From contig NZ_JASGBH010000009.1 of the NCBI RefSeq assembly GCF_030053395.1, positions 107,649 through 171,648 on the forward strand: a stretch of 64,000 nucleotides of DNA, read 5' to 3'. This DNA is from Limnohabitans lacus (GTDB lineage: Bacteria; Pseudomonadota; Gammaproteobacteria; Burkholderiales; Burkholderiaceae_C). The translations under genes and the position numbers were made by a program. The notes below the pieces were generated by a model, which made no database searches, was not told where the DNA came from, and saw nothing but the letters and a program-made list of their open reading frames with translations. Below are positions 26,072 to 34,988 of the stretch, piece after piece. How positions within the stretch are numbered: the first letter of the stretch is position 1; each line of letters opens with the position of its first letter.

Positions 26072-26539
26072 TCAAACGGTTGTGGTGGTGATGCGGTAGA
26101 CGCGGTCTGTGCCGGTCTGCTTCTCTGATGTGATCTCCAGCCCCAGTTTCTTTTTAAGCGCGCCAGCCATTGCCCCGCGTACGGTGTGAACTTGCCATTT
26201 GGTTGCTTCGGTCATTTGCGACAACGTGGCCCCCTCGGGACGCTTGAGCAGGTCAATCAATACCGCCTGTTTGGTGCCCTCACGTGTTGTACGTGTGGCC
26301 TGGGTCGTGATCGGTGTTGCCGGTTGTGTTGCGATGCCGATTGCTTGCATGCCCGTTTGCGTGGCCATGTAAACGTTGGGCTCATCGGCGCAGGGCTCAA
26401 TCAACTGCGTGTTGATCATGGCGGTGATCACTTTCATGCGAGCACCGCCTTTGAGGTTCTCCGGAAAGTCCACCAGTTTCTTTTGTGGATGCTTTGCAGC
26501 TGCTTCGAGCAACGCGCGCTGGGTGTCAGTCAGTTGCAT
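26072..26539 (-). CDS. DUF3489 family protein
   Basis: The 155-residue protein ends in a clear DUF3489 domain: GTKQAVLIDLLKRPEGATLSQMTEATKWQVHTVRGAMAGALKKKLGLEITSEK, a winged helix. The N-terminal part has LTDTQRALLEAAAKHPQKKLVDFPENLKGGARMKVI. AAGGAG lies before ATG 26539. DUF3489 is probably DNA-binding and is common in integrative elements. A long upstream extension of the frame is a shadow. Confidence 0.88.
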   Translation of the reverse strand: MQLTDTQRALLEAAAKHPQKKLVDFPENLKGGARMKVITAMINTQLIEPCADEPNVYMATQTGMQAIGIATQPATPITTQATRTTREGTKQAVLIDLLKRPEGATLSQMTEATKWQVHTVRGAMAGALKKKLGLEITSEKQTGTDRVYRITTTTV

Positions 26540-26739
26540 TGTTTGCTCCTTGGTGCTTTTACTTTTTTTCCTGCTGCGATCCCTTCTGCGTAGGCTGCGG
26601 CCAGCGCGCACTTGATGCCCCATACCGCCACCTCGTGAAAGTCCAGCCGGTCTCTGTGCTGGGTCTCCAGGGTTTCGATGTAGAGGTGTTCGTTCGCGAT
26701 GCGGTTGAACAGCTGGTCGATTTCTTGGCTTGATTTCAT
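26530..26739 (-). CDS. DUF6900 family small protein
   Basis: A 69-residue protein with the DUF6900 pattern IANEHLYIETLETQHRDRLDFHEVAVWGIKCALAAAYAEG. AAGGAG lies 8 bases before ATG 26739. Its 3' end overlaps the DUF3489 gene by 10 bases. The family is widespread in mobile elements and its role is unknown. First gene of the minus-strand cassette. Confidence 0.8.
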   Translation of the reverse strand: MKSSQEIDQLFNRIANEHLYIETLETQHRDRLDFHEVAVWGIKCALAAAYAEGIAAGKKVKAPRSKQCN

Positions 26740-26845
26740 GCGCTTTCTCCTTGTGTTGATTGGATGTGGAGCATTGACGCTCTGAATCAAGATGAAGCCA
26801 AGTCAATTTTTCAAGCTGTCGCTTATTCCTTGAAAGCCGATTGAG

Positions 26846-27226
26846 ATGCCGCGAAGTGCGCCCACTCCATGCAGATATCCGGGTTGCGCGCAGGTGCTGA
26901 ACGTGCCCGGTTACTGCACCAATCACCAGCCCCAAGTGCACCGTGAATACGGTCGTGCGCGGCGTGGGTTCGACACCGAGCTGGGCTTCTATCAATCGGC
27001 CAGGTGGCGCAACACGCGTGCAGCGGTGTTACGGGATAACCCGCTTTGCTGCAGGTGTCAGGCCAAGGGCGTGCTCCAGCCAGCCAAGGTAGTTGATCAC
27101 ATCGTTCCAGTGAAGCAAGGTGGTGAGCGCTTTGAGCGAGCGAACCTGCAGAGCCTGTGCGTGCCCTGTCACAACGCCAAGACCGCCTCAGAGACTGCAT
27201 CCCTGCGCAACCAGGCCCCGTCCTGA
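26846..27226 (+). CDS. HNH endonuclease next to the terminase
   Basis: The 126-residue protein is a phage HNH nuclease: C9-C14 and C23 near the N-terminus, YQSARWRNTRAAVLRDNPLCCRCQAKG, then VVDHIVPVKQGGERFERANLQSLCVPCHNAKT, with the catalytic DHIVP, N and H residues. HK97-type phages place such an enzyme before the small terminase, where it helps cleave DNA for packaging. The next gene begins about 160 bases later. Confidence 0.9.
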   Translation: MPRSAPTPCRYPGCAQVLNVPGYCTNHQPQVHREYGRARRGFDTELGFYQSARWRNTRAAVLRDNPLCCRCQAKGVLQPAKVVDHIVPVKQGGERFERANLQSLCVPCHNAKTASETASLRNQAPS

Positions 27227-27388
27227 GGGGGTAGGGGGTCTGAATCTCTACAGACTGGCGCCCAAGATGCGTGGGCTTGCGCAAATTTTTGTGCGTGCAA
27301 ATTGAACAAGGGGGGGTATCCCCTTTTCCAAAGACTCTGCGCAGCAAAGGCCGTGCATCAGATGAACATCAAACCAAGCGGGTGATTT
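27227..27388. other. Gap before the terminase, candidate cos region
   Basis: These 162 bases lie between the HNH nuclease and the small terminase, the usual place of cos in HK97-like phages. AAGGGG (27308-27313) and CCCCTT (27320-27325) form a 6-bp stem around GGGTAT, and a G-run of seven is visible. The cos assignment is inferred from position only. Confidence 0.4.
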
Positions 27389-27850
27389 ATGGGCGGACGC
27401 AAGCCACTGCCGACTCAAGTCAAGCAGATCAAGGGGACCTTGCAGCCATGCCGGACCAACTACCACGAGCCCGTCCCAGAGGGCTTGCTGGTCGAGCCTC
27501 CGGACTACATGCCTGAGGGTGCCAAGGCTGCCTGGCGCTACGCGCTTGAATGTGCGCCGCCCACACTGATTCGCAAGCTGGACATGTCCGTGCTGGAAAT
27601 CTGGGCCTGCGCGGCAGACCTGTACCGACAGGCCCAGGCAGGCATCGGCAAAACGGGACTCTTGGTGAAGGCCCCCCACAGCGGTGTGCCCATGCAGTCG
27701 CCGTACCTGGCCATTGCCAACAAGCAGGCACAGATCATGACCAAGGCTGCGATCGAGATGGGGTTCACGCCTGCATCGCGTTCGCGCATCTCCATTCCAA
27801 ACGAGCGACCGGGCGAAGAGCTCGATCTTTGGGAGGACATTGTTGGGTAA
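27389..27850 (+). CDS. Terminase small subunit, P27 family
   Basis: The 153-residue protein matches P27-type small terminases: MGGRKPLPTQVKQIKGT, PDYMPEGAKAAWRYA, then a helix-rich C-terminus with TAASRSRI-like GFTPASRSRISIP. It binds the packaging site and activates the large subunit. It is 16 bases upstream of the large subunit gene. Confidence 0.92.
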   Translation: MGGRKPLPTQVKQIKGTLQPCRTNYHEPVPEGLLVEPPDYMPEGAKAAWRYALECAPPTLIRKLDMSVLEIWACAADLYRQAQAGIGKTGLLVKAPHSGVPMQSPYLAIANKQAQIMTKAAIEMGFTPASRSRISIPNERPGEELDLWEDIVG

Positions 27851-27865
27851 GACCGAGAGCAAACG

Positions 27866-29584
27866 ATGAGTGGATATGCCGCGAGCGCAAAACAATATGC
27901 ACAGCGCGTCGTATCGGGAGAGATCCTGACCTGCGAGTGGGTTCAAAAGGCCTGCAAGCGCCAACTCGATGACCTGATCCGTTTCAAACGCAAGAGCAGC
28001 ATCTACCAGTTCAACCCGGAGCTGCTTGACCGGTACGGCAGGCCTTACAGACCAGCCGACAACTTGTGCGCTTTCATTGAGCGTCTGCCTCACGTCAAAG
28101 GCCCACTGGCCAGCCGGATGATTGTTCTGGAGCCATGGCAGGTGTTCATCCTGTCCACGGTATTCGGGTGGGTCAAATCGGACGGTAAGCGCCGTTTCAG
28201 GCGGTCGTACATCGAGGTGCCAAGGGGCAATGCCAAGTCCACGCTGTCATCGGCGGTGGGACTGTACATGCTGGCGGCCGACCGCGAGGGCGGCGCTGAG
28301 GTGTACTCGCTCGCCACCACCCGCGATCAGGCTCGCATCGTCTTTGGCGATGCCCAGACCATGGCGCGCCTGAGCCCGGGATTTCGGAACCGGTTTGCGG
28401 TGAACGTCGGGGCGCACAACATGCATGTCTTGCAAACCGGCTCCAAGTTTGAGGCACTCTCGGCTGAGGGCTCCACGCTGGACGGACTGAACATCCACTT
28501 TGGCTGCATTGACGAGCTGCACGCCCACAAGACCCGAACGGTCTATGACGTGGTGGAAACCGGCACCGGCAAGCGGGACAACTCGCTGCTGTGGGTGATC
28601 ACCACGGCGGGCAGCAACCGCTCGGGGATTTGTTACGAGGTCAGGAGCTTTGTCACCAAGCTGCTCAACCGAGTGTTCGAAGACGACTCTCAGTTCGGGA
28701 TCATTTACGGCCTCGATGAAGGGGACGACTGGACGATCAAGGACTCCCTCATTAAGGCCAACCCCAACTGGGGCATCTCGGTGCGCGAAGAGATCCTGGT
28801 GCCCCTGCAGGCCAAGGCCATGCAGTTGCCCAGCGCGGTCAACAACTTCAAGACCAAGCACCTCAATGAATGGGTGAGCGCGGACAAGGCCTGGATGGAC
28901 ATGCGGGCATGGGACGCGGGCACCAACCCCGATCTGGAGCTGGACCAGTTCCTGGGCCAGCCCTGCTGGGTGGGCCTGGACCTGGCTAGCAAGACGGACA
29001 TTGCAGCACTGGTCATGGTGTTTCAGCACCCTGACCCCAACGACAACATGCGCGACGCATATGCCGTGTTTGGCAAGTACTACCTGCCCGAGGACACGGT
29101 CCAGGCTGCTGGCAACAGTCAGTACGAGGGCTGGGCCCATACCGGACGCCTGTCAGTGACACCGGGCAACGTGATCGACTTCAGCTGGATCGAGGCCGAT
29201 CTGCTGGACATCGCGTCCCGGTTTTCGGTGGAAGCCGTGGCCTTCGATCCGTTTCAGGCCACACAGCTGTCCACACGGATGCTCTCCGAGGGCCTGCCCA
29301 TGATCGAGGTGCGTCCCACGGTGCTGAATTTCAGCGAACCGATGAAGACGCTTGAAGCCTTGGTCCTGCAAAAGAAGCTCGCCCATGACGGCGACCCGGT
29401 ATTGGCCTGGATGGCCAGCAACGTGGTGGCCCACACGGACGTCAAAGACAACATTTACCCGCGCAAGGAGCGAGCAGAAAACAAGATCGACGGCATCGTG
29501 GCACTGATCATGGCCCTTTCACGGGCGATCAAACCGGGGGACTCGGTGGTGCTGGGATCCGACTACGAGCTGATGCTGCTCTAA
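27866..29584 (+). CDS. Terminase large subunit
   Basis: The 572-residue packaging motor has an N-terminal ATPase with PRGNAKSTLSSAVGLYML as the Walker A-like motif (around 117), FGCIDELHAHKTR as Walker B, and a C-terminal RNase H-like nuclease (WVGLDLASKTDIAALVMV, VEAVAFDPFQ, NKIDGIVALIMALSRA). It translocates DNA into procapsids and makes the cuts. Matches Terminase_1 of HK97-like phages in length and motif order. Confidence 0.96.
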   Translation: MSGYAASAKQYAQRVVSGEILTCEWVQKACKRQLDDLIRFKRKSSIYQFNPELLDRYGRPYRPADNLCAFIERLPHVKGPLASRMIVLEPWQVFILSTVFGWVKSDGKRRFRRSYIEVPRGNAKSTLSSAVGLYMLAADREGGAEVYSLATTRDQARIVFGDAQTMARLSPGFRNRFAVNVGAHNMHVLQTGSKFEALSAEGSTLDGLNIHFGCIDELHAHKTRTVYDVVETGTGKRDNSLLWVITTAGSNRSGICYEVRSFVTKLLNRVFEDDSQFGIIYGLDEGDDWTIKDSLIKANPNWGISVREEILVPLQAKAMQLPSAVNNFKTKHLNEWVSADKAWMDMRAWDAGTNPDLELDQFLGQPCWVGLDLASKTDIAALVMVFQHPDPNDNMRDAYAVFGKYYLPEDTVQAAGNSQYEGWAHTGRLSVTPGNVIDFSWIEADLLDIASRFSVEAVAFDPFQATQLSTRMLSEGLPMIEVRPTVLNFSEPMKTLEALVLQKKLAHDGDPVLAWMASNVVAHTDVKDNIYPRKERAENKIDGIVALIMALSRAIKPGDSVVLGSDYELMLL

Positions 29585-29616
29585 CGAGACGGCAAGCGCG
29601 TTTTCTGACACTACCG

Positions 29617-31101
29617 ATGGGAATCTTCAACCTCTTTGACCGATTCAAAGCTTCCGCAAGTGATCGCTCCCCATGGGGTGATTTCTTTTTTGAGCCTGTG
29701 TCGGTGCGCAGCGTCTCGGGCATGCGCGTCTCGGCCGATTCGGCCATGCGCCTGGCAGCCGTCTATGCCTGCGTGCGCATCCTGTCTGAAACCATGGCCT
29801 CGCTGCCACTGGTGGTCTACCGTGCTCGAGCAGATGGCGGCAAGGACAAGGTGACGGACCACTGGCTCTACCGGTTGCTGGGCAAGAGGCCGAACCGGTA
29901 CCAGAACCCGTTCGAGTGGCGCGAGATGCTGCAAGGGCACCTGGCCCTGCGTGGCAACGCCTTCTGCCAGATCCTGGCCAACGGCCGAGGCGAGATCACC
30001 GAGCTGATCCCAGTTCATCCGGACCGGGTGCGAATGGAACTGCTCACTGAAGGTGACTATCGATATCGGATTCAGAACCAGGCAGGCCACGAAATGATCC
30101 TGCCTCGCGGCGAGGTCTGGCACCTGCGGGGTTTGTCCTCGGACGGTCTGCTGGGCTTGAGTCCCATCGAGCTTTCCCGTGAGAGCCTAGGCATGGCATT
30201 GGCCGCGCAGGACTATGGCGCCCGGTTTTTCAACAACGATGCCAAACCCACGGGCGGCTGGATCGAGTTCCCGGGCAACTTCAAGGACGCCGAAGCCAAG
30301 AAGGTATTTCGTGAGTCCTACCAGCAGGCGCAGTCCGGAGCGAACCGGGGCAAGGTGCTGGTGCTGGAGAACGGCATGAAGTTCCACGAGGTGGGCGTGA
30401 CCAACAAGGACGCCCAGTTCCTGGAGCTGCGCAAGTTTCAGATCACGGACATCGCTCGCCTGTTTCGGGTGCCGCCGCACATGATCGCGGACCTGGACCG
30501 GGCGACGTTCTCCAATATAGAGCAGCAGAGCCTGGAATTCGTCATGCACACCATGACGCCCTGGGCTGAGCGTTGGGAGGCTTCGATCGAAGCGGACCTG
30601 ATGCTTGATGGCGATCAGCTCGAAATCGAATTCGACTTCGCCAACCTGATGCGCGGTGACGCGGCCAGCCGTTCTGCTTACTACCAAAGCGGCATCCAAA
30701 ACGGCTGGCTCACCCGCAATGAGGCCCGTATCGCCGAGAACCTCAACCCGATTTCTGGACTGGATCAGCCTCTTCGCCCGCTCAACATGGTCGAAGAAGA
30801 CGCGGCCGAGGCATTGGAGTCACAGACTGCAGCGGCAGACGGAACGCCCTCACCTGACGCAGCCCCCGGGTCTGATCAAGCCATTCGCCAGAGGCTGCGG
30901 GGTTTGGTTCATGTCAATGCACAGCGTCTGGCACGCCGCATCAGCAGGACCGGTGTGATCGGATCCAAAGAAGTGAATTTGATCTCTGAGACCTTTGGGT
31001 TGACTCCTTCACGGGTTGAGCAGTGGGCCGCCCATATTGAAACACCTACCGATGAGCATGCACTGGCGCAAGCGCTCATCGAACTTGGAATGCATGAATG
31101 A
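29617..31101 (+). CDS. Portal protein (HK97 family)
   Basis: The 494-residue protein forms the dodecameric portal at one capsid vertex. Family marks are AAVYACVRILSETMASLPLVVY, NPFEWREMLQGHLALRGNAF, EIWHLRG-like GEVWHLRGLSSDGLLGLSPIE and IARLFRVPPHMIADLDRATFSNIEQQ. The last ~70 residues (after an Ala/Pro-rich linker) are unusual for HK97 portals and extend the clip or C-terminus. The stop overlaps the protease start (ATGA). Confidence 0.95.
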   Translation: MGIFNLFDRFKASASDRSPWGDFFFEPVSVRSVSGMRVSADSAMRLAAVYACVRILSETMASLPLVVYRARADGGKDKVTDHWLYRLLGKRPNRYQNPFEWREMLQGHLALRGNAFCQILANGRGEITELIPVHPDRVRMELLTEGDYRYRIQNQAGHEMILPRGEVWHLRGLSSDGLLGLSPIELSRESLGMALAAQDYGARFFNNDAKPTGGWIEFPGNFKDAEAKKVFRESYQQAQSGANRGKVLVLENGMKFHEVGVTNKDAQFLELRKFQITDIARLFRVPPHMIADLDRATFSNIEQQSLEFVMHTMTPWAERWEASIEADLMLDGDQLEIEFDFANLMRGDAASRSAYYQSGIQNGWLTRNEARIAENLNPISGLDQPLRPLNMVEEDAAEALESQTAAADGTPSPDAAPGSDQAIRQRLRGLVHVNAQRLARRISRTGVIGSKEVNLISETFGLTPSRVEQWAAHIETPTDEHALAQALIELGMHE

Positions 31102-32036
31102 ACAAGCAACTTCTGATCTCTGAATTTCTGACCACGCCCTGGGCATTGATGCCCGAGCGTCTGCAGGCCATGACTGCCGTCCTCACCCGTTGGTCTTCTG
31201 ACGTGCCCCCCAGCGACGAGACGCTGTTTCAGATCAATACGGACCGGGTGCTGCGGGATACGCGCAAACAGTTCGCAACAGACCGTGCCTCTTCCCATTC
31301 CGGAGCTGGCATCGCTGTCTTGCCTCTGTATGGCGTGGTCACGCAGCGCGGCAACATGATCGATGACATCTCGGGGCCGGGCAGCACCAGTACCCAGAAA
31401 TTCACAAGCGCATTGCGCCAGGTCCTGGCGGATGACACGGTGGGCCAAATCCTGATCGACATCGATAGCCCCGGTGGCAGCGTCTACGGCGTGGCCGAGT
31501 TGGCCGCCGAGATCGTCATAGCCCGGGCCCAAAAGCCCGTGGTGGCCGTGGCCAACAGCCTGGCCGCCTCGGCCGCCTATTGGATCGGTTGCTCGGCCGG
31601 TGAGTTCTATGTCACCCCGGGTGGCGAGGTGGGCTCCATTGGTGTCTGGCAGGCCCACTTTGATTACTCAAAGGCGCTGGAAGAGGAGGGGGTCAAACCC
31701 ACCCTGATTTCGGCAGGCAAGTTCAAGGTCGAGGGCAACCCGTATGTGCCGCTGGATCCTGAGGCCCAGGCCTTTATGCAGTCCCGTGTGGACGACTATT
31801 ACAACGCCTTCATCAAAGCCGTGGCCAAGGGCCGAGGCGTCTCGGTTGCCGATGTGCGTGACGGCATGGGCGAGGGGCGGGTGCTGGGTGCAGATGCGGC
31901 GCTTGCCGCCAAGATGGTGGACGGCATTGCCACCTTTGACGATGTGCTGGCCAAGATGCAAAAGTCGGCCGTCCCTCAAAAGCCACCGGGTGCTTCCCGG
32001 CTTGGCCGGGCACGAGCAGCCCTCGCGCTGATCTGA
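31098..32036 (+). CDS. Head maturation protease, S49/SppA-like
   Basis: The 312-residue protein is a serine protease of the S49 type that processes the procapsid. It shows DIDSPGGSVYGVAELAAEI (oxyanion region), the nucleophile region NSLAASAAYWIGCSAGEFYVTPGGEVGSIGVW (near residues 153-180) and the EGVKPTLISAGKFKVEGNPY segment with the lysine. It is coupled to the portal gene and precedes the capsid gene. Confidence 0.93.
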   Translation: MNKQLLISEFLTTPWALMPERLQAMTAVLTRWSSDVPPSDETLFQINTDRVLRDTRKQFATDRASSHSGAGIAVLPLYGVVTQRGNMIDDISGPGSTSTQKFTSALRQVLADDTVGQILIDIDSPGGSVYGVAELAAEIVIARAQKPVVAVANSLAASAAYWIGCSAGEFYVTPGGEVGSIGVWQAHFDYSKALEEEGVKPTLISAGKFKVEGNPYVPLDPEAQAFMQSRVDDYYNAFIKAVAKGRGVSVADVRDGMGEGRVLGADAALAAKMVDGIATFDDVLAKMQKSAVPQKPPGASRLGRARAALALI

Positions 32037-32122
32037 CTTCGAACAGATTCCGTTTCCCCAATTCAGCAGTCCTCCGTTGAGGGCTGCCGACCACCTGCGA
32101 CCCGTTGGTCGCGCCTCAAACC

Positions 32123-32155
32123 GCCGCCCCGTGCTTGCTGCCTGGGCGGCTTTTT
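32123..32155 (+). terminator. Intrinsic-terminator-like hairpin before the capsid gene
   Basis: GCCGCCC (32123-32129) pairs with GGGCGGC (32144-32150), followed by TTTTTC. It lies in the 138-base gap between protease and capsid genes. It may separate or tune expression of the head genes. The capsid start at 32175 would need a promoter or readthrough. Confidence 0.6.
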
Positions 32156-32174
32156 CATTTCTGGAGCAACCCCA

Positions 32175-33506
32175 ATGAGTAAGCAATTGCGCGAGCTTCA
32201 AGCTCGCAAAGCCACCCTGGTCAAGGACGCCCGCGCCCTGACCGACATCGCCGCATCTGAAGAACGCGATATGACCGATGAGGAGTTGAATGCCTTCAAC
32301 GCCCTTAAGGCCAAGATCGAGGTGGCGTCAGCAGCCATCGACCGCGAGGCTGCCCTGATCGCCGAAGAGGCGCATATGGCCAATGTGGCCCATTCAGCAG
32401 TCTCCCATGGTCACACATCCACGGTAATTTCTGTCACCGACAACCTCGAAGTCGATCCCAAGCACGGCTTCAAAACCGTGGGCGACTTCCTCAAAACCGT
32501 GCGTCAGGCGCAAAACCCCGGTAGCGCCATCGACGAGCGTCTCCTGATTGGCTCCGGTCGCGGTGCCGTCGCCCCTGCCTCTTTTGGCAGCGAAGGCTCG
32601 GCGCAAGACGGTGGCTTTTTGGTGCCGCCCCAATTCGCTCAAGAAATTTTCCAGCTCTCCTTGGGTGAAGACTCCTTGCTGCCGCTGACCGACAACGTCG
32701 AGATCACGGGCAACACCATGGCCTTCCCCAAGGACGAGACCACGCCCTGGGGCACCAACGGCATCCGAGCCTACTGGCAAGGCGAAGCCAATCCGGCCGG
32801 TGCCACCAAACCCGTGCTGGGCCTGTCCACCTTGCGCCTCAAAAAGCTCATGGCCCTGGTGCCGGTGACGGATGAGTTGCTGGACGACACCAATGCGCTG
32901 TCGACCTATCTGCCCGACAAGATCGCCACCTCCATTCGCTGGAAGACCAACGAGTCGATCTTGTTTGGCGCGGGCACCGGCCTGCCGGTGGGCTGCATGA
33001 CCAACGCGACCACGGTGACGGTGGCCAAGGAGTCGGGCCAGGCCGCTCAGACCCTTCTGGCCCAGAACCTGGCCAAGATGATCTCGCGCCTGCCGCCAGG
33101 CTCATTTGGCAAGGCAGTGTGGATCGTCAACAACGACGTGTTGCCAGCTCTTTTTACGCTCATGCTGGGCAACTACCCGATTTACCTGCCCACGGGATTG
33201 CCCGTCGGGGGCATCCAGGTCTCGCCCTACGGCACTTTGCTGGGTCGCCCGGTGTTCGTCTCCCAGCACGCCAACAGCTTTTCTGCAGCGGGCGATGTGC
33301 TACTGGCCGATCTGTCGTACTACCAGACCATCACCAAGGCCGGTGGCATGCAAACGGCCACCTCCATGCACCTGTACTTCGACTCGGACCTCACCGCCTT
33401 TCGGACCACCTTCCGCATGGACGGCCAGTCCAAGATCGCTGCGCCCATTGCACCGGCCAAGGGCAACGCCACCTTGTCGCCCTTTGTCCAACTGGGCGCA
33501 CGCTGA
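32175..33506 (+). CDS. Major capsid protein (HK97 fold)
   Basis: The 443-residue protein has an N-terminal coiled-coil scaffold-like delta domain (KQLRELQARKATLVKDARALTDIAASEERDMTDEELNAFNALKAKIE, rich in charged heptads) expected to be removed by the protease. The HK97 capsid body follows, with LGEDSLLPLTDNVEITGNTMAFP, LSTLRLKKLMALVPVTDELLDD and NESILFGAGTGLPVG. The ATG at 32175 follows the hairpin and a GGAG site. Confidence 0.95.
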   Translation: MSKQLRELQARKATLVKDARALTDIAASEERDMTDEELNAFNALKAKIEVASAAIDREAALIAEEAHMANVAHSAVSHGHTSTVISVTDNLEVDPKHGFKTVGDFLKTVRQAQNPGSAIDERLLIGSGRGAVAPASFGSEGSAQDGGFLVPPQFAQEIFQLSLGEDSLLPLTDNVEITGNTMAFPKDETTPWGTNGIRAYWQGEANPAGATKPVLGLSTLRLKKLMALVPVTDELLDDTNALSTYLPDKIATSIRWKTNESILFGAGTGLPVGCMTNATTVTVAKESGQAAQTLLAQNLAKMISRLPPGSFGKAVWIVNNDVLPALFTLMLGNYPIYLPTGLPVGGIQVSPYGTLLGRPVFVSQHANSFSAAGDVLLADLSYYQTITKAGGMQTATSMHLYFDSDLTAFRTTFRMDGQSKIAAPIAPAKGNATLSPFVQLGAR

Positions 33507-33536
33507 TCGTCGCCTGACCCCTTTAGGAGAACCCTC

Positions 33537-33986
33537 ATGTTTCCAAATGCAAAAGGCAGCGAACTGCTGTCCATCCTGGTCACGCTCGATCCGGGCAACC
33601 AGGCACCAGGTGTCGCCAACACTGGCTGGGTGCCGCTCAGCACCCACCATGGCCTGCTGGCGCTGGTTCAAACCGGCGCTTTGGCCACAGGTGCCACGGT
33701 TGACGCCAAGCTGCAACAGGCCCAGGACGCCAATGGCACGGGTGCCAAGGACGTGGCGGGCAAAGCCATCGCGCAGCTCAGCCAGGCGAGCAACGGTGCC
33801 AACCGTCAGGCGCTCATCAACTTGCGTCCTGAAGAGCTCGATGTGAACAATGGCTTTGCCTTCGTCCGCCTCGTGGTCACGGTGGCTGCCGCTGCAGCCA
33901 ACACTTCGGCGCAGCTGCTGGGCGTCAACCCGCGACTGGCCTCAGCCGAAACAGCTAACCAAGCTGCTGTGGCTCAGATCGTTTGA
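33537..33986 (+). CDS. Head-associated protein of unknown function
   Basis: A 149-residue protein directly after the major capsid gene, with AGGAG before the ATG. It has an Ala-rich C-terminus (VTVAAAAANTSAQLLGVNP) and a central VDAKLQQAQDANGTGAKDVAGKAIAQLSQASNGANRQALINLRPEELD. Position suggests a decoration or head-stabilising protein; the sequence gives no firm family. Confidence 0.7.
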   Translation: MFPNAKGSELLSILVTLDPGNQAPGVANTGWVPLSTHHGLLALVQTGALATGATVDAKLQQAQDANGTGAKDVAGKAIAQLSQASNGANRQALINLRPEELDVNNGFAFVRLVVTVAAAAANTSAQLLGVNPRLASAETANQAAVAQIV

Positions 33987-34006
33987 TCTAAAGGGGAGAG
34001 CGGTGC

Positions 34007-34630
34007 ATGCCCATGCAGTTGATCACCCCGCCAGCGGCCGAGCCGGTCTCGCTGGCCGAGGCCAAGCTCCACCTGCGTGTGGACTTTGACGAGGACGATG
34101 CCCTGATTCAGGCCCTGATCTCTGCAGCCCGCCAGGCCGCCGAGATGCTGACCCAGAGACAGCTGGTCACGGCCCGCTGGCGCATGGTGCTCGACAGCTT
34201 TCCGGGCTGCGGTCTCATGGGTGTGCCTGCAGGGCAAACCTTCACGCTGCCCGGGCATGCCATCCTGATTCCTAAGTCACCCCTGCAATCGGTGGTGGAA
34301 ATTCGTTATCTAGACATGGCAGGTGTTTCGCAAGTCATGCCCTCCGCCCATTACACGGTGGACAAGGCCTGTGAGCCTGCCCGCATCACCCCAGTGTTTG
34401 GTCAGATCTGGCCTGTGGCCTTGCCGCAAATCGGTGCCGTCTCGGTGACCTTCGATGCCGGGTATGGCAGCGCAGCGGATGTGCCCGAAGGCCTCAAAAG
34501 CTGGATCAAGCTGCGTCTAGGCAGTCTTTACGCCCACCGCGAAGAAGTCGCGTCGATGGCCCGAGGTCGGATTGACCCCTTGCCCTTTGTCGATGGCCTG
34601 CTCGATCCCTACAAAGTACCCCTGATATGA
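34007..34630 (+). CDS. Head-tail connector protein (gp6-like)
   Basis: The 207-residue protein matches the phiE125 gp8 / HK97 gp6-like connector: VSLAEAKLHLRVDFDEDDALIQALISAARQAAEMLTQRQL, then a beta-rich middle with WPVALPQIGAVSVTFDAGYG and LKSWIKLRLGSLYAHREE. It bridges portal and neck. Confidence 0.9.
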   Translation: MPMQLITPPAAEPVSLAEAKLHLRVDFDEDDALIQALISAARQAAEMLTQRQLVTARWRMVLDSFPGCGLMGVPAGQTFTLPGHAILIPKSPLQSVVEIRYLDMAGVSQVMPSAHYTVDKACEPARITPVFGQIWPVALPQIGAVSVTFDAGYGSAADVPEGLKSWIKLRLGSLYAHREEVASMARGRIDPLPFVDGLLDPYKVPLI

Positions 34631-34637
34631 GGCCTTT

Positions 34638-34988
34638 ATGAACCCGATCGGAGCAGGCGCATTGACGCGCCGCATCAGGATTCAGCGACCCAGCACGACC
34701 AAAGACCGCCTGGGTAGCCCATGTCGCACCTGGCTTGATGTGGCGACCGTCTGGGCTGATATCCAGCCGCTGTCCGGGCGTGAAGCGGTGATCGCTGGGC
34801 GCATCTCGGCAGAACTCACCCACCAGATCACGGTGCGCCACCAAAGCCTTTTTGACAACCCCCACCAAGTGGCCCAGATGCGCGTGCTCTACAAAGCCCG
34901 GGTGTTCAACATTCACTCGGCTCTTGATGAGGACGAGCGCCGGGTCAAACTCATCTTGTTGGCTTGCGAAGGGCTTGACGATGGCTAG
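34638..34988 (+). CDS. Head closure protein (gp16/SPP1 adaptor-like)
   Basis: The 116-residue protein has the head-tail joining fold: GALTRRIRIQRPSTTKDRLG, WADIQPLSGREAVIAGRISAELTHQITVRH and VFNIHSALDEDERRVKLILLACEG. Overlaps the next gene by 8 bases. Confidence 0.9.
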   Translation: MNPIGAGALTRRIRIQRPSTTKDRLGSPCRTWLDVATVWADIQPLSGREAVIAGRISAELTHQITVRHQSLFDNPHQVAQMRVLYKARVFNIHSALDEDERRVKLILLACEGLDDG

